Origin: Actinomyces oricola
GTDB lineage: Bacteria; Actinomycetota; Actinomycetes; Actinomycetales; Actinomycetaceae
Assembly (NCBI RefSeq): GCF_004104015.1
Contig: NZ_RYFV01000004.1
Location: forward strand, 110,877 to 174,876
Direction of reading: 5' to 3'
Length of the DNA stretch: 64,000 nucleotides
This document shows, piece by piece, positions 25,197-36,530 of this stretch. The first letter of the stretch is position 1. Every line of letters starts with the position of its first letter. Under the pieces are notes generated by a model. It did not search any database. It saw only the letters and a list, made by a program, of their open reading frames with translations, and was not told where the DNA came from. Made by a program: the position numbers and the translations under genes.

Positions 25197-27260
25197 CTAG
25201 GGCGGCGGCTCGGCCGCCGGAGCCGCAGTCCCGGTTTCCCCGCCGCAGAGCACGGGGTTGTCCGCGGCGTAGGTGGTGTTCAGCACGTCGTCGGGCAGGG
25301 CCTGCCCATTGACGGAGCGCTTGCGCGTCACCACGATGTCGAAGCCGTCGTTGCCGCCCTTGTAGGGCTCGCAGCCCTCGGCAGGACCCTGAACCGGTGC
25401 GGTGGGTTGAATATTGGTCTTCTCCCCCGAGGTGATGGTGACCTCGTAGTACGGGGTGGACCACAGGCGCACATGCACCTGCCCATCCCCCACCCAGGCC
25501 TGGAGGAGTGCCGTGTAGGGGGTCGAGTTGGTGAACTTGACGTCCTTGGCGCCGGTCCAAATGGTGGCCTCCCGCCCTGCGGGGTAGCGGTCGAGCCAGT
25601 AGCCGTGGGGCCAGTGCTCGGTGTCGTCCATACCGGCCTCGAAGCCGGCGTTGAAGACGGTGGTGCCCACCTGAGACAGGCCCCCGCCCATAGCGTCGAC
25701 GTGGGCGCCATTGACAATGACGCCGGCGTCGGCGTAGCCATGGGCGGCGTCAACGGTCCCCAGGGCGTCGACTGTGGAGAAGACCTGCCCCGGTGCGATG
25801 AGGGAGCCGTTGATCATCTCAGTGCCGCGGATGAGGTTCTGGTCGCGGGCGGCCTCGGACTCGAACGGCGTGGAGTACTCGCCGACGATCTCCGTCAGCC
25901 CCGCATCCGGCGGGGCCGGCGCATCCGGTGGGGGCGTGACGCTCATGGGCAGGGGGACGGTGCGCTGCGTGGCGGTGGTCCCAGTGGTCCCGGCGGTGAG
26001 CAGGTCGGCGGCCAGGGTCTGGGTGTCGATCCTCAGCACGGTCCCCGCCGGCAAGTACTCGGGTTTGGCCTCCTGGGCCCTGGCAGGGGTTCCGTCAATG
26101 GTCCAGGCGCCTTCGGTGGTGGTCCACTCGATTCCGGCCCCCATGGCTGCCACCACGGCGTTGTAGAGGCCCTCTGTGTCCAGGCTGACGCTGAGCCGGC
26201 CCTGCTCGTTGGTAATGACGAGCAGGCCGGCGGTCTGCTCGGGGGTCAGAACCAGGGAACCATTGGCGCTCTTGGCGGAGGCGGGAGTGACCACGAGGTT
26301 GCTGGAGAGCATGGGGGTGAGGGTGGTCTCGATCAGGGTGGCGACCTCGGCATCGGAGACGGCGGGCTCGGCGTCCCCCTCCACCAGGGGGACGCTCTTC
26401 TGCCCCAGGGGCCAATCCGCCAGAGCGGTCACCGAGGCCGGCACATCGGCGCCCTTCCCGGCGCTGGCCGGGGTCGTGACCGGGGTGGTGCCCTCCAGCG
26501 TCACGGAGGCGTTGACGGTGTCTGAGGCCAGCACATCGAGGTGGGCGTTGAGCGCGTCGGTCAGGACCTGGCTGTCCACGGTGGCGACGGCGTCGACCTG
26601 GGCGCCGCCGAGCCTGTCGATCAGGGTCAGGGGGTTGAGGGTGAAACCGGTCAGCCGCTGCACGCTGGCCGCGGCGTCCACGCTCACGCCCGACTCGGCG
26701 GGCACGATCTGGACGCTGCCGCCGGAGACGGTCACAGTGACCGGATCGTTAATGCTGTCCTGGACGGCTTGGCGGGCCTGGGAGGGGCTCATGCCCGAGA
26801 CGTCCACACTGGATATGGCCGACCCCGGGGCAATGGACTGGGTGGTGGCCCAGGCCACTCCCAGCCAGGTGATGAGGAGGGCGCCCAGGATGCTCAACAG
26901 CAGCGGGCACAGCAGCGGATGTGCCCGCAGCCGTTGGGTGGCGCGCCGCCAGACGCGCGCCAGCGGCCCACTGGAGGACCGTCCTGTTCGCCGTGGTGAC
27001 CGCGCCGCAGCCGGGGTGCGCCCACTGGCCGCCTTCGACCCGCTCTTACCCCTGCGCCGATCGTTTGGGCGGTGGGGGGCTCCCGAGCGGTAGGAGGCCC
27101 CGCGGTAGGAGGACCCTGAGTGGCGGGAGCCCGGGGGGCGGCGGCCGGGCCTGGGGCGCGCCTTGGCGGGGCGGGCCCTGGTGGAGGCCGTCTGGACGGC
27201 GCGCAGGCGCCCGCCTGCGGGCACTGACCGCTCGACGTCGGCGGGCTTCCTCCTGCTCAT
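25197..27260 (-). CDS. VanW-family protein with membrane anchor
   Basis: 687 aa. A basic, Arg/Ser-rich cytoplasmic N terminus (about 115 residues) is followed by one membrane helix (about 116-140, LCPLLLSILGALLITWLG). Next come about 300 residues of extracellular beta-rich peptidoglycan-binding-like repeats rich in Thr/Val, then a C-terminal VanW domain (from about IVGEYSTPF; GQVFSTVDALG, GGGLSQVGTTVFNAGFEAG, HWPHGYWLDRYPAGREAT). Length and layout match YoaR/VanW cell-wall proteins of actinobacteria. VanW function is unknown; vancomycin resistance should not be assumed. Start ATG 27260 behind AGGAG. Confidence 0.88.
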   Translation of the reverse strand: MSRRKPADVERSVPAGGRLRAVQTASTRARPAKARPRPGRRPPGSRHSGSSYRGASYRSGAPHRPNDRRRGKSGSKAASGRTPAAARSPRRTGRSSSGPLARVWRRATQRLRAHPLLCPLLLSILGALLITWLGVAWATTQSIAPGSAISSVDVSGMSPSQARQAVQDSINDPVTVTVSGGSVQIVPAESGVSVDAAASVQRLTGFTLNPLTLIDRLGGAQVDAVATVDSQVLTDALNAHLDVLASDTVNASVTLEGTTPVTTPASAGKGADVPASVTALADWPLGQKSVPLVEGDAEPAVSDAEVATLIETTLTPMLSSNLVVTPASAKSANGSLVLTPEQTAGLLVITNEQGRLSVSLDTEGLYNAVVAAMGAGIEWTTTEGAWTIDGTPARAQEAKPEYLPAGTVLRIDTQTLAADLLTAGTTGTTATQRTVPLPMSVTPPPDAPAPPDAGLTEIVGEYSTPFESEAARDQNLIRGTEMINGSLIAPGQVFSTVDALGTVDAAHGYADAGVIVNGAHVDAMGGGLSQVGTTVFNAGFEAGMDDTEHWPHGYWLDRYPAGREATIWTGAKDVKFTNSTPYTALLQAWVGDGQVHVRLWSTPYYEVTITSGEKTNIQPTAPVQGPAEGCEPYKGGNDGFDIVVTRKRSVNGQALPDDVLNTTYAADNPVLCGGETGTAAPAAEPPP

Positions 27261-27286
27261 AGCACGACTCCTGCCAGGGGCTGGGC

Positions 27287-29209
27287 TTAGCCCTCAGCCC
27301 GACGGCGGCGGGCGACGTCCCGGAAGCGTTCCTGAGAGTCCAGGATAACCTTGCGTATGCGCACCGCGTCAGGGGTGACCTCGACGCACTCGTCATTGGC
27401 GGCGAACTCCAGGGCCTCCTCCAGGGTGAGTTTGCGCGGCGGGGTCAGGGCCTCGAAGGCGTCGGCGGTCGCGGAACGCATATTGGTCTGCTGTTTCTCC
27501 CGGACCACATTGACGTCCATGTCCTCCCCGCGGGGGTTCTCGCCGACAACCTGCCCCTCGTAGGTTTCCTGACCGGGCTCGACGAAGAAGGTGCCGCGGT
27601 CACCCAGGCGGATGAGGGCGTAGGCGGTCACCGCCCCGGGGCGGTCGGAGATCAGGGAGCCGGTGGTGCGCGTGGTCATGGCGCCGGCCCACGGCTCGTA
27701 GCCCTCGGCAATGGAGGAGGCGATGCCGGTGCCGCGGGTCTCGGTGAGGAACTGGGTGCGCAGGCCAATGAGCCCGCGGGCGGGAATGAGGAACTCCATG
27801 CGCACCCAGCCGGTGCCGTGGTTGGCCATAGTCTCCATGCGGCCCTTGCGGGCGGCCATGAGCTGAGTGACGGCGCCCAGGTGCTCCTCGGGGACATCAA
27901 TGGTCATGCGCTCGACGGGCTCATGGCGGCGCCCGTCAATGGTCTTGGTGACCACCTGGGGCTTGCCGACGGTCAGTTCGAAGCCCTCGCGGCGCATCTG
28001 CTCGACCAGGATCGCCAGGGCGAGTTCGCCGCGCCCCTGGACTTCCCAGGCGTCGGGCCGGGCGGTGGGCAGGACGCGCAGGGACACATTGCCGACGAGC
28101 TCGCGGTCCAGGCGATCCTTGACCTGGCGGGCGGTGACCTTGGCGCCCTTGGTGCGCCCGGCCATGGGCGAGGTGTTAATGCCAATGGTCATGGAGATGG
28201 CCGGGTCGTCCACGGTAATGAGCGGCAGGGGGCGCGGGTCTTCGGGATCCACCAGGGACTCGCCAATGGTGATGTCCTCAATGCCGGCGACGGCGACAAT
28301 GTCCCCGGCGTGGGCGGCCTGCGCGGGCTTGCGCTCCAGGCCCTCAGTGACCAGCAGCTCGGAGACCCGCGCGCTCTCCAGGCTGCCGTCGTGGCGGGCC
28401 CGGGCCACGGTCTGGCCCTTGCGGATGGTGCCGCCCCAAATGCGCAGCAGCGCCAGCCGCCCTAGGAAGGGGGAGGCGTCCAGGTTGGTGACGTGGGCCT
28501 GCAATGGCGCGCCCTCCTGGTAGGTGGGCCCGGGGATGCGCTCAATCATGGTGCGGAACAGGGGCTCAAGGTTCGCACTGGCGGGAAGGTCGCCGTCGGC
28601 CGGCGCGGTGGTGCTGGCGCGGCGGGCCTTGGCGGAGGCGTAGACGACCGGCACATCCAGCACAGCATCGAGGTCGATGTCGGGGTGCTCGTCGACCAGG
28701 TCGGAGGCCAGGGACAGCAGCAGGTCGGTGGACTCGGCCACGACCTCGGCAATACGGGAGTCGGGGCGGTCAACCTTGTTGACCACGAGGATGACCGGCA
28801 GGTTCGCGGCCAAGGCTTTGCGCAGCACGAAGCGGGTCTGGGGCAGGGGCCCCTCGGAGGCGTCGACGAGCAGAACCACGCCGTCGACCATGGACAGGCC
28901 GCGTTCGACCTCCCCGCCGAAGTCGGCGTGGCCGGGGGTGTCGACAACGTTGATGGTGATACCCTGCGGGCAGCCGGCGTCCGCAGCGGCAGGGCCTGCG
29001 TAGTGGATGGCGGTGTTCTTGGCGAGGATGGTGATGCCCTTCTCACGCTCGAGCTCCCCGGAGTCCATGACGCGCTCGGTGGTGTTCTCCTGCGTGGCGC
29101 GCGCCCCGAAGGCTCCGGCCTCCCACAGCATGGCGTCCACGAGAGTGGTCTTGCCGTGGTCAACGTGGGCGACGATGGCGACGTTGCGCAGGTCCTGACG
29201 CACAGTCAT
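27287..29209 (-). CDS. typA: Translational GTPase TypA/BipA
   Basis: 640 aa. Ribosome-associated GTPase of stress and low-temperature translation/50S assembly. G1 [12 protein letters not shown] (about residues 14-25), G3 [12 protein letters not shown]4 NKVDRPD. EF-G-like domains follow and the TypA-specific C-terminal half contains [20 protein letters not shown], with [13 protein letters not shown] near the end. Start ATG 29209 (MTVRQDLRN) is chosen by family alignment; the frame extends 31 residues upstream. Confidence 0.95.
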   Translation of the reverse strand: MTVRQDLRNVAIVAHVDHGKTTLVDAMLWEAGAFGARATQENTTERVMDSGELEREKGITILAKNTAIHYAGPAAADAGCPQGITINVVDTPGHADFGGEVERGLSMVDGVVLLVDASEGPLPQTRFVLRKALAANLPVILVVNKVDRPDSRIAEVVAESTDLLLSLASDLVDEHPDIDLDAVLDVPVVYASAKARRASTTAPADGDLPASANLEPLFRTMIERIPGPTYQEGAPLQAHVTNLDASPFLGRLALLRIWGGTIRKGQTVARARHDGSLESARVSELLVTEGLERKPAQAAHAGDIVAVAGIEDITIGESLVDPEDPRPLPLITVDDPAISMTIGINTSPMAGRTKGAKVTARQVKDRLDRELVGNVSLRVLPTARPDAWEVQGRGELALAILVEQMRREGFELTVGKPQVVTKTIDGRRHEPVERMTIDVPEEHLGAVTQLMAARKGRMETMANHGTGWVRMEFLIPARGLIGLRTQFLTETRGTGIASSIAEGYEPWAGAMTTRTTGSLISDRPGAVTAYALIRLGDRGTFFVEPGQETYEGQVVGENPRGEDMDVNVVREKQQTNMRSATADAFEALTPPRKLTLEEALEFAANDECVEVTPDAVRIRKVILDSQERFRDVARRRRAEG

Positions 29210-29321
29210 ACGCGGGCTCTTCCTCCATCCGGGTGGCGTGCGCAGGGATGCACACCGCGTCCAGGCTAATGGCGCGGGGCCCGCGGAGACCATGACGCAC
29301 ACGACACTGGTCCTGTGCGCC

Positions 29322-29365
29322 GGCTCACGGCCGGGTCAGGCCAGGCTCACGGCCGGGTCAGGCCA
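29322..29365 (-). repeat. 22-bp perfect tandem duplication over a stop codon
   Basis: 29322-29343 and 29344-29365 are identical. The second copy contains the TGA stop (complement TCA 29358-29360) and the last two codons of the membrane protein that ends there. Confidence 0.85.
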
Positions 29366-30110
29366 GGGCGGTGGCGGTCAATAGGAGGCACAGCACTGCG
29401 GCCAGGATCAGCGGCGGCCGGTTCCACTGGGAGCGCAGTGCGGGCCGGGGAGTCCGCGGCGCCCGAGAGTCGGGGTTGAGGGCGTGCGCGCCTTCTCGCG
29501 GGTCCGCACGCGGCGCGCCCGTGGCCGATCGCGCCCCCGGGCCGATCCCGCCGTGCTGGGTGCGGCGCTCGGCATAAGCCTCAATAAGGTCCCCGGCCTG
29601 CTCGGAGTCCATGCCGGTGCGGTAGGCGCCCTCCCCGGTGAGAAAGTCCTCACGCACGCCGCTGTGCACCTGCTCCCAGTTGGCCCCGCGGCCGGTGCTC
29701 TCGGCCCGGCGCAGGGCCTGACGGCGACGCAGAGAGGTTCGCAGGCCCCCGGCGCGCTGGGCCGCCGCGGCCCGGACGACGGCGCCATCAGTGGTGACGA
29801 TCTCCAGGGCCCAGCGGGTGCGGCAGGTCTCAATGGCCTCCCAGGCCACAATGTGAGTGCGCCAGGCGTTGCGGATGGTCAGGCGGTCGGCGTCCAGGCG
29901 CAGCTGCGGGGCCCACCACAGCGCCCACACCGCCAAGGTCACGAGCCCGCCCCAGGCCAAGGCCTGCGCCCCGTTGCGCGCGCCGTCGGCGGCCCAGATG
30001 GTCAGGACCGCCCACAGGGCTCCGGCACCGACCACCAGGGCGCCCAGGCGGCCGGGCAAAGAGCGAACAATGACGGTGGGCGCAGCGGGCGCGGTGGACT
30101 CGGCGGGCAT
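29358..30110 (-). CDS. PH-domain-like membrane protein
   Basis: 250 aa. Starts probably at ATG 30110 (MPAESTAPAAP). Two membrane segments (about 20-40 and 49-66) are followed by a PH-like beta domain (LRLDADRLTIRNAWRTHIVAWEAIE), the layout of the bacterial PH_6 family. A charged region and a single C-terminal membrane helix (LILAAVLCLLLTATALA) close it. Function unknown. Upstream of typA on the same strand, about 150 bp apart. Confidence 0.78.
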   Translation of the reverse strand: MPAESTAPAAPTVIVRSLPGRLGALVVGAGALWAVLTIWAADGARNGAQALAWGGLVTLAVWALWWAPQLRLDADRLTIRNAWRTHIVAWEAIETCRTRWALEIVTTDGAVVRAAAAQRAGGLRTSLRRRQALRRAESTGRGANWEQVHSGVREDFLTGEGAYRTGMDSEQAGDLIEAYAERRTQHGGIGPGARSATGAPRADPREGAHALNPDSRAPRTPRPALRSQWNRPPLILAAVLCLLLTATALA

Positions 30111-30236
30111 GACCCCATCCTGCCCGGTGCCCGCCGGCCGGCGAAACGCGGCGCACGGGCTGCGGGCCGCCCCTACCCGGTGCATCACGAGGTGGGGGCG
30201 GCCCGGAGCCGGCGGGCGCTCAGCGCATAGCCGCTG

Positions 30237-31910
30237 TCACGCCATGTAGCCGACGTTCTCGGCGCGGAAGGAGGCCAGGCCCACGGCGCCGAAGTTGGCC
30301 AGGTTCTTGGGCACGGCGGTCAGCTGGCGGCGCACGTAGATGGGGAAGTTGTAGACGTTCTCCCACAGCAGGGCGTCGCACTCGTTGGTCAACCTGACGC
30401 GCTCGTCGTGGTCAGCCGTCGAAGCGACCTTCGCAATGTACTCGTCGACCTCGGGCACGGCCTGGCCGGTGAAGTTCGATTCGCTGGTCGCGCCGTAAAT
30501 CTGCCCGATGTTCGCCATGGGGAACTGGGTGGCCTGCCAGGTGAAGGCGGTGATGGCGTAGTTCTTCGGGTTGACGTACTCGTCGAAGTACTTGTTGGTG
30601 TCCACTGTCTGGAGGGTCATCTCCATGCCGACCTCCTTGAGCTGAGACTGCAGGAGGTTGGCCTCGTTCTCCGTGGTGGGGGCGCCAGTGGGAATGGTGA
30701 AGACGAAGGCGAGGCGGGTGCCGTCCTTCTCCCGCACGCCGTCGGCGCCCACAGTCCAGCCGGCGTCGTCCAGCAGCTTCTTCGCGGCCTCGACGTCGTA
30801 GCCCCATTCCCCGGAGTTGTCCTGGTAGCCGTCCTGGTTGGGAAGGAAGAACCGGTTGCCCGTGAGCAGTTCTTTGTAGTCGACGGGAAGGCCGGCCAGG
30901 TCTGAGGCGGTAATGGACTCCCGGTCGCAGGCGCGCACAATGGCCTGGCGCACGGCCTTGTCGGCCAGCGGGCCGGAGGAGGCGTTAATGGTGAAGTGGC
31001 GCCACTGGCGCCCGAAGTTCTGGCGGATCTCGGCATCCGAGCGGGCGACGGCCTGGTTGTACACGTCGGCGGAGATAATGTAGTCCAGCACGTCGAGGGC
31101 CTTGTTGGCGAAGGAGGTCGCCTCGGCGGCCGAGTCCAGGACGCGGAAGGTGACCTTGTCCAGCAGCGGCTTCTCCCCCCACCACAGGTCATTGGGGACC
31201 AAGGTGATGAGCTGCTGGGAGGTGTCGTAGCTGTCGACTTTGAAGGGGCCAGCGAAGTAGTCGTTGTTGAAGGAGCCGCTGCCGGCCATGGTCTTGTTGA
31301 AGGTCTCGGCGTCAACGTAGAGCTCCTTGGGGAACTGGAGCGCAAAGGCGTTGGCCCAGTCGGGGTAGATCGAGTCGAAGGTGACCTTGGCGGTGAGGTC
31401 GTCAACGATCTCAACGCTCTCAACCTTGTCGATGCCGTCGGTCGAGGCCCAGGCGTACTCCGGGTCCTTGGCGTGCTCAACGGAGGCCTTGACGTCCTCC
31501 GAACTCCAGGAGCGGCCGTTGCCCCACACGGCCTTCTCATTGAAGGCGATGGTCACGACCGTCTTGCCGTCGACCTCGGCGGCCTCGAAGGTGGTGAGGA
31601 AGTCCGGGTTGGCGCTGAAGGAGCCGTCCTCGGCGTAGTCGAGGACCTGGGGCGAGGCGAAGTCCAGCACATTGCGCAGGTTGACGCTGTTGCCGTCAAC
31701 GTGGTTGATGTTCCAGTTGGCGATGGTTGCGGTAATGGAGAACTTGAGTTCGCCGCCCTGCTTGAGGGCGGAGCGCTCCTGGGGGTTGGTCTGGTTGGCC
31801 GCATCACCCCCACCGCCGGAGTCCGTACCGTTCTTGCTGCAGGCGGACAGGGCGAGCATGGCTGCGACGGAAGCCGATCCAGCCAGGAACATGCGGCGGT
31901 TCATCATCAT
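30237..31910 (-). CDS. Peptide ABC transporter substrate-binding lipoprotein (system 1)
   Basis: 557 aa SBP_bac_5/DppA-OppA-type receptor. Starts at ATG 31910 (MMMNRRMFLAG) because GGAG lies 8 bases ahead; an in-frame ATG at 31922 lacks such a site. Lipoprotein signal: twin-Arg-like NRRMF, hydrophobic stretch, lipobox LSAC (Cys about 24). The mature protein has the family order of motifs (VWGNGRSWSSEDV, GPFKVDSYD, NASSGPLADKAVRQAI, YDVEAAKKLLDDAGW). It lies 251 bp downstream of its likely partners dppB1-C1-DF1, on the same strand. Confidence 0.92.
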   Translation of the reverse strand: MMMNRRMFLAGSASVAAMLALSACSKNGTDSGGGGDAANQTNPQERSALKQGGELKFSITATIANWNINHVDGNSVNLRNVLDFASPQVLDYAEDGSFSANPDFLTTFEAAEVDGKTVVTIAFNEKAVWGNGRSWSSEDVKASVEHAKDPEYAWASTDGIDKVESVEIVDDLTAKVTFDSIYPDWANAFALQFPKELYVDAETFNKTMAGSGSFNNDYFAGPFKVDSYDTSQQLITLVPNDLWWGEKPLLDKVTFRVLDSAAEATSFANKALDVLDYIISADVYNQAVARSDAEIRQNFGRQWRHFTINASSGPLADKAVRQAIVRACDRESITASDLAGLPVDYKELLTGNRFFLPNQDGYQDNSGEWGYDVEAAKKLLDDAGWTVGADGVREKDGTRLAFVFTIPTGAPTTENEANLLQSQLKEVGMEMTLQTVDTNKYFDEYVNPKNYAITAFTWQATQFPMANIGQIYGATSESNFTGQAVPEVDEYIAKVASTADHDERVRLTNECDALLWENVYNFPIYVRRQLTAVPKNLANFGAVGLASFRAENVGYMA

Positions 31911-32127
31911 TGGGAACTCCATTCATGGGATGGGAGCGAAGGTGGTACAGCGATAGGGCCATCGGCGCCCTGAGCGCACATGCACGCACGAGTGATTCCT
32001 GACAGTATCATTCCTCACACAAGCGGTCATGACGCTCCGGGGCCATGGCGCGATTCGGCGGGCGCGCCCCGGCGCGATTCGGCGGGCGCCGTCCTCCGGG
32101 CGGGTACGGGCCCGGGGCGGGCGCCAG

Positions 32128-32167
32128 ACCCGGGGCACGACCCAGAAACCCGGGACACGATCTAGAA
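32128..32167 (-). repeat. 20-bp degenerate tandem repeat over the ATPase stop codon
   Basis: 32128-32147 and 32148-32167 share about 16 of 20 bases; the second includes the TAG stop (complement CTA 32162-32164), where the first has CCA. A separate 19-bp direct repeat GGCGCGATTCGGCGGGCGC is at 32047-32065 and 32071-32089. Confidence 0.55.
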
Positions 32168-34345
32168 CACGGCCGTGCGCTCGGGGTAGTGGCAGGCGAC
32201 CTCATGGTCCTCCCCCTCGCGGGTGAAGCCCGGCATCCTCTCCAGGCAGGCCGCGCGCTGCTCATCGGTGAGAATGTTCTTGAACGTCTGGCAGCGGGTG
32301 CGGAAACGGCAGCCAGTGGGCGGATTCGCCGGGCTGGGCAGGTCGCCCTGGAGGATGATCCGCTCACGGGTGCGCTCCTTGGCCGGATCCGGGATGGGGA
32401 TGGCCGAGAGCAGGGCCTGGGTGTAGGGGTGCGCCGGGGCCTCGAAGATTGTGTCGACGTCGCCGATCTCAACGATCTTGCCCAGGTACATGACGGCTAC
32501 GCGGTCAGCGATGTGGCGGACCACGGACAGGTCGTGGGCCACGAAGAGGTAGCTCAACCCCAGGGTGGCGCGCAGTTCGTCAAGCAGGTTAATGACGCCG
32601 GCTTGGATGGACACGTCCAGGGCCGAGACCGGCTCGTCCAGGACTATGAGCTTGGGCCTGAGGGCCAGGGCCCGGGCGATGCCAATGCGCTGGCGCTGGC
32701 CCCCCGAGAAGTTGCGCGGGTAGCGGTTGGCGTGGCTGGGTTCCAGGCCCACCAGGGTCATGAGCTCTTCGACCCGGGGGGCGATGTCCGCCTTCGCCCA
32801 CCCGTTGGCCTGCAACGGCTCAGCAATGATGTCGTAGATGGGCAGGCGCGGATCCAGGGAGGCCATGGGGTCCTGGAAGACGATCTGCAAGTCGCGGCGC
32901 ACCGCGCGGCGCTGGGCGCGCCTCAGGTCAGCGGTGTTCTTACCCAGGACCACAATGGTGCCCTCCTGGGGCGCCTCCAAATTAAGCACTTCCATGAGGG
33001 TGGTGGTCTTGCCGCAGCCCGACTCCCCCACCAGGGCCAGGGTTTCGCCCTTGCGCACGTCGAAGGAGATGCCCGATACCGCGTGGACCGTACCGACGCG
33101 CCGCTTGAACACGGCGCCCTTCATGAGCGGGAACTCCTTGACCAGGTCGGTGGCGCGCAGCACCTCGGGGCGCTGGGCGTGCGGCAGGGCCATGGTGTCG
33201 GCGGTCTTGAGGGCCGGCACCGGGAAAATGTCGGTGTAATCCAGGTTCTCAGCCTCAATATCGTCGAAGCGGCGGCAGGCACTGAACTGGGCGCCGGCCA
33301 TGAAGGCGTCCTGGACGCCGGGGGCGCCCGGATCCCCCGTGGCGCGCACCTGGGTGAGCTCGGGTTCGGCGCTGAGGCATTCGGGCTCGGCCATGGGGCA
33401 GCGCGGGGCGAAGGGACAGCCCGGGGGCAGGGCCAGCAGCGAGGGCGGGTTGCCCTCCAAGGACGCCAGGGCCGAGTCCTTCCTCGCGTCCAACCGCGGC
33501 AGGGAGCCGAGCAGGCCAATGGTGTAGGGCATGCGCGAGCGGTAGAAGATGTCATCGACGTCGCCGGCCTCCACTATCCGCCCGGCGTACATGACCGCCA
33601 CCCGGTCCGCCATGCCGGCCACAACCCCCAGGTCGTGGGTGATCATAATGACGCCGGCCCCGGTCTCCTTCTGGGCGGTCTTGAGCACCTCAAGGATCTG
33701 GGCCTGGATGGTCACATCCAAAGCCGTCGTGGGCTCGTCGGCAATAATGAGGTCGGGATCATTGGCAATGGCAATGGCAATGATCGCTCGCTGGCGCATG
33801 CCTCCGGAGAACTCATGGGGGTAGGCTCTGGCGCGCACCTCAGGGTTGGGAATCCCCACCAGGTCGAGGAGTTCGACGGCGCGCCGCCAGGCGACGCCCC
33901 GGGACATGCCGGAGTTGTGGATGACCAGCGCCTCCACGATCTGGTCCCCGACGGTGTAGACCGGGGTCAGGGCGGAGAGGGGATCCTGGAAAACCATGGA
34001 CAGCTGGACGCCGCGAATCTTGGACATGTAACGGTCGGAGCGGCCCAACAGCTCAGTGCCGTGCAGGCGAACCGACCCGGAGACCTCGGCGGACTCGTCA
34101 AGCAGGCCCATGACGGCCGTCGAGGTCACGGACTTGCCCGAGCCGGATTCGCCCACCAGGGCCAGGACCTCACCGCGGGCCACGGTCAGATTGACACCGC
34201 GCACGGCGTTGACGCGGCCGTCCTCGGAGGGGAAGGAGACGTGGAGGTCAACGACCTCCAGCAGGGGGGCGTCGGCGTTGCGATCCGGCAGGCTGTCGGA
34301 GGCGTGGGGCGAGGAGCCCGCAGCGGTTGTCTTCGTCGGGCTCAT
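32162..34345 (-). CDS. Fused double ATP-binding subunit, peptide ABC importer 1
   Basis: 727 aa with two complete ABC cassettes, as if dppD and dppF were joined. Cassette 1: Walker A GESGSGKS (about residue 60), signature FSGGMRQRA, Walker [13 protein letters not shown], and an Opp/Dpp C-terminal Cys cluster ([14 protein letters not shown]). Cassette 2: [37 protein letters not shown], then CRFRTRCQ. The start overlaps the upstream permease stop (ATGA). Energises uptake through the permeases at 34342-36256. Confidence 0.93.
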   Translation of the reverse strand: MSPTKTTAAGSSPHASDSLPDRNADAPLLEVVDLHVSFPSEDGRVNAVRGVNLTVARGEVLALVGESGSGKSVTSTAVMGLLDESAEVSGSVRLHGTELLGRSDRYMSKIRGVQLSMVFQDPLSALTPVYTVGDQIVEALVIHNSGMSRGVAWRRAVELLDLVGIPNPEVRARAYPHEFSGGMRQRAIIAIAIANDPDLIIADEPTTALDVTIQAQILEVLKTAQKETGAGVIMITHDLGVVAGMADRVAVMYAGRIVEAGDVDDIFYRSRMPYTIGLLGSLPRLDARKDSALASLEGNPPSLLALPPGCPFAPRCPMAEPECLSAEPELTQVRATGDPGAPGVQDAFMAGAQFSACRRFDDIEAENLDYTDIFPVPALKTADTMALPHAQRPEVLRATDLVKEFPLMKGAVFKRRVGTVHAVSGISFDVRKGETLALVGESGCGKTTTLMEVLNLEAPQEGTIVVLGKNTADLRRAQRRAVRRDLQIVFQDPMASLDPRLPIYDIIAEPLQANGWAKADIAPRVEELMTLVGLEPSHANRYPRNFSGGQRQRIGIARALALRPKLIVLDEPVSALDVSIQAGVINLLDELRATLGLSYLFVAHDLSVVRHIADRVAVMYLGKIVEIGDVDTIFEAPAHPYTQALLSAIPIPDPAKERTRERIILQGDLPSPANPPTGCRFRTRCQTFKNILTDEQRAACLERMPGFTREGEDHEVACHYPERTAVF

Positions 34346-35292
34346 GCCTTGCCTCCGGACTTGGACGAGGGGTCGATGGCGTCGCGCAGCCCGTCGCCCA
34401 TGAAGTTGACGCACACGAGCATGAGAACCAGGACGGCGGCGGGGGCCAGGAAGATCCACGGGTAGGTGGTCGCCGAGCGCTGCCCCTCGGCGATCAAGGT
34501 GCCCAAAGAGGTGTCCGGGGGCTGCACCCCGAAACCGAAGTAGGACAGTGTTGTCTCACTGATCACCGCGTAGGCGACGTTAACGGTGGCATCAATAATA
34601 AGCAGCGAGGCGATGTTGGGGATAATGTGTCGGGCAATAATGACCGGGCTGGACACGTTCATAAAACGGGCGGCGCTGACATAGTCGAGGTTCTTCACGC
34701 TCAATGTCAGGGAGCGCACCACGCGCGCCGTGAGCATCCAGCCGAAGCCCGCCAGAAGCACAATGAACAGCAGTGTGGAGCCCTTGGCGGCACCCGCCCT
34801 CTGGGACAGGACCGCAATAATGAGGAAGGACGGGACCACCAGCAGCAGGTCGGTGAGCCACAGTGCAATCCGCTCCCACCAGCCGCCGAAATATGCCGCT
34901 GAAGAGCCGATGACGGCGGCGATCCCGGTCTGAAGCAGGGCCACGCACACGCCAATGAGCATGGATTTGCGAGAGCCCTCGACCACCAGGGCGAAGACGT
35001 CGCGGCCGCCCTGGGTGGTGCCGAACCAGTGCTCGGCACTGGGCGGGGACAAGAAGGCGGTATTGTCGACCTCGGTGTAACCCCAGGGGCCGATGTACTC
35101 CCCCAGGAGCGCCATGAGGGTGATGAGCGCAAAGCCGATGGCCCCCAGGACGGCGGCCTTATTGCGCAGGAATCGCCTGGCGATGATCTGGCGGCGACTG
35201 AGGCGCTTGCCCTCTTTGGCCGCTGGAACCTCGGGGTCGAGCGCCCCGGCGGCGTCGTCCAGGGGCACTGAGATCGGTGTGTTGGAGGCCAT
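34342..35292 (-). CDS. Peptide ABC importer permease C, system 1
   Basis: 316 aa DppC/OppC type. N-terminal cytoplasmic stretch ([19 protein letters not shown]), first helix, a periplasmic loop with [15 protein letters not shown], then five further helices. The EAA loop for ATPase contact is [21 protein letters not shown]. Start ATG 35292. It follows the B permease by only 4 bp and overlaps the ATPase start. Confidence 0.93.
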   Translation of the reverse strand: MASNTPISVPLDDAAGALDPEVPAAKEGKRLSRRQIIARRFLRNKAAVLGAIGFALITLMALLGEYIGPWGYTEVDNTAFLSPPSAEHWFGTTQGGRDVFALVVEGSRKSMLIGVCVALLQTGIAAVIGSSAAYFGGWWERIALWLTDLLLVVPSFLIIAVLSQRAGAAKGSTLLFIVLLAGFGWMLTARVVRSLTLSVKNLDYVSAARFMNVSSPVIIARHIIPNIASLLIIDATVNVAYAVISETTLSYFGFGVQPPDTSLGTLIAEGQRSATTYPWIFLAPAAVLVLMLVCVNFMGDGLRDAIDPSSKSGGKA

Positions 35293-35296
35293 GGTC

Positions 35297-36256
35297 TCAG
35301 CTCACCCTCACTCGCGGATCGACAATGGCGACGAAGACATCCGAGAGCAGCGCGCCGGTGAGGGTGCACAGGCCCGAGAAGGCCACCACGGCCGTGACCC
35401 CGTTAATGTCGTACTGGGATATGGAATCGATGGAGTACTCGCCCATGCCGTGCCAGGCGTAGACGCGCTCGGTAATGGCGGCACCGGTGAACAGGCCGGC
35501 CAGGGCGAAAGCGAAATAGGTGGCCATGGGGATGAGGGCGGTGCGCAGGGCATGGCGGGTGACGGCTTGGCGCTTGACCAGTCCCTTGGCGCGGGCGGTG
35601 CGCACGTAGTCCGCCCCCAGGGTATCCAGCATGAGGTTGCGCTGATAGCGCGAGTAGGCGGCAACGGCACCCAGGGACATTGACAGGGTCGGCAGCACCA
35701 GGTGCTGCAGGCGGCCCGCCAGGCCCTCGCCCTCACCGGTGAACTCGAAGATCTGATAGCCGGTCTGCCGGTTGATCTGCACCGCCACGACCTGCAGGAG
35801 AATCGCCAGGACCATGGCCGGGGTCGAGATAATGAGCATGGACAGCAGCGTGACCGCCCGATCGGAGAACTTGTACTGGCGGGTCGCCGTCCAGGCCCCC
35901 AGGGCCACGCCGCCGGTGATGCCAATGGCCGCACCCAGGAAGACCAGGCGGACCGAGACGCCGATCTTGACGCCAATGAGGTCGTTGACCACCTCGCCCT
36001 TGGGAGTCACGCCCCAGTCCCACGAGGTGACGACGCCGCGCAGCCAGGTCACATAGCGGTCCCACACCGGCAGATCAGCGCTGATGTTGTAGTCAACGAG
36101 GTTGGCGTTAATGGCCGTCCAGTTCAGGGTCGGGTCCTCTCGGTTCCACAGGTTGGAGGGGTCCAGGGAGGCCGAGGCCAGGAGGTACGCCAAGGACGTG
36201 GCGATGAACAGCAGGACCGCGTAGTTGGCGATCCGCCGCGCTAGATATGGGAGCAT
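35297..36256 (-). CDS. Peptide ABC importer permease B, system 1
   Basis: 319 aa DppB/OppB type with six membrane helices (LARRIANYAVLLFIATSLAYLL at the N terminus). The EAA loop is TARAKGLVKRQAVTRHALRTALIP. Start ATG 36256 behind GGAAGAG, chosen by alignment. First gene of the B-C-DF unit; preceded by the 58-bp hairpin that separates it from importer 2. Confidence 0.92.
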   Translation of the reverse strand: MLPYLARRIANYAVLLFIATSLAYLLASASLDPSNLWNREDPTLNWTAINANLVDYNISADLPVWDRYVTWLRGVVTSWDWGVTPKGEVVNDLIGVKIGVSVRLVFLGAAIGITGGVALGAWTATRQYKFSDRAVTLLSMLIISTPAMVLAILLQVVAVQINRQTGYQIFEFTGEGEGLAGRLQHLVLPTLSMSLGAVAAYSRYQRNLMLDTLGADYVRTARAKGLVKRQAVTRHALRTALIPMATYFAFALAGLFTGAAITERVYAWHGMGEYSIDSISQYDINGVTAVVAFSGLCTLTGALLSDVFVAIVDPRVRVS

Positions 36257-36530
36257 CTGTCTTCTCTTCCGGATAACCGGACAATCACGTTGTCGGGGAT
36301 GTGCGGCCGGTGCGGACATCCCGCCTGCCTCGGTGCAGCACGCGGCCACGCCCCGGTTGACGGTTTTAGAACACGATACCCGCTAGTGGAAACATGGCCG
36401 ACATGCGCCTGTGATCTACGGGGCCGCCCCGACCGGGTCGGCCCCGTGGCGCATCCTGCCGGCACCCCTCGGACCCGGGCCCGGAATCCGTGGTTCACCA
36501 CCGGTCCGACCGGCGGCTGCGGGGCCCTTT

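Noticed and set aside
25197..27260. Vancomycin resistance function for the VanW protein.
   Set aside because: VanW domains are common in wall proteins; no vanHAX-type genes are present.
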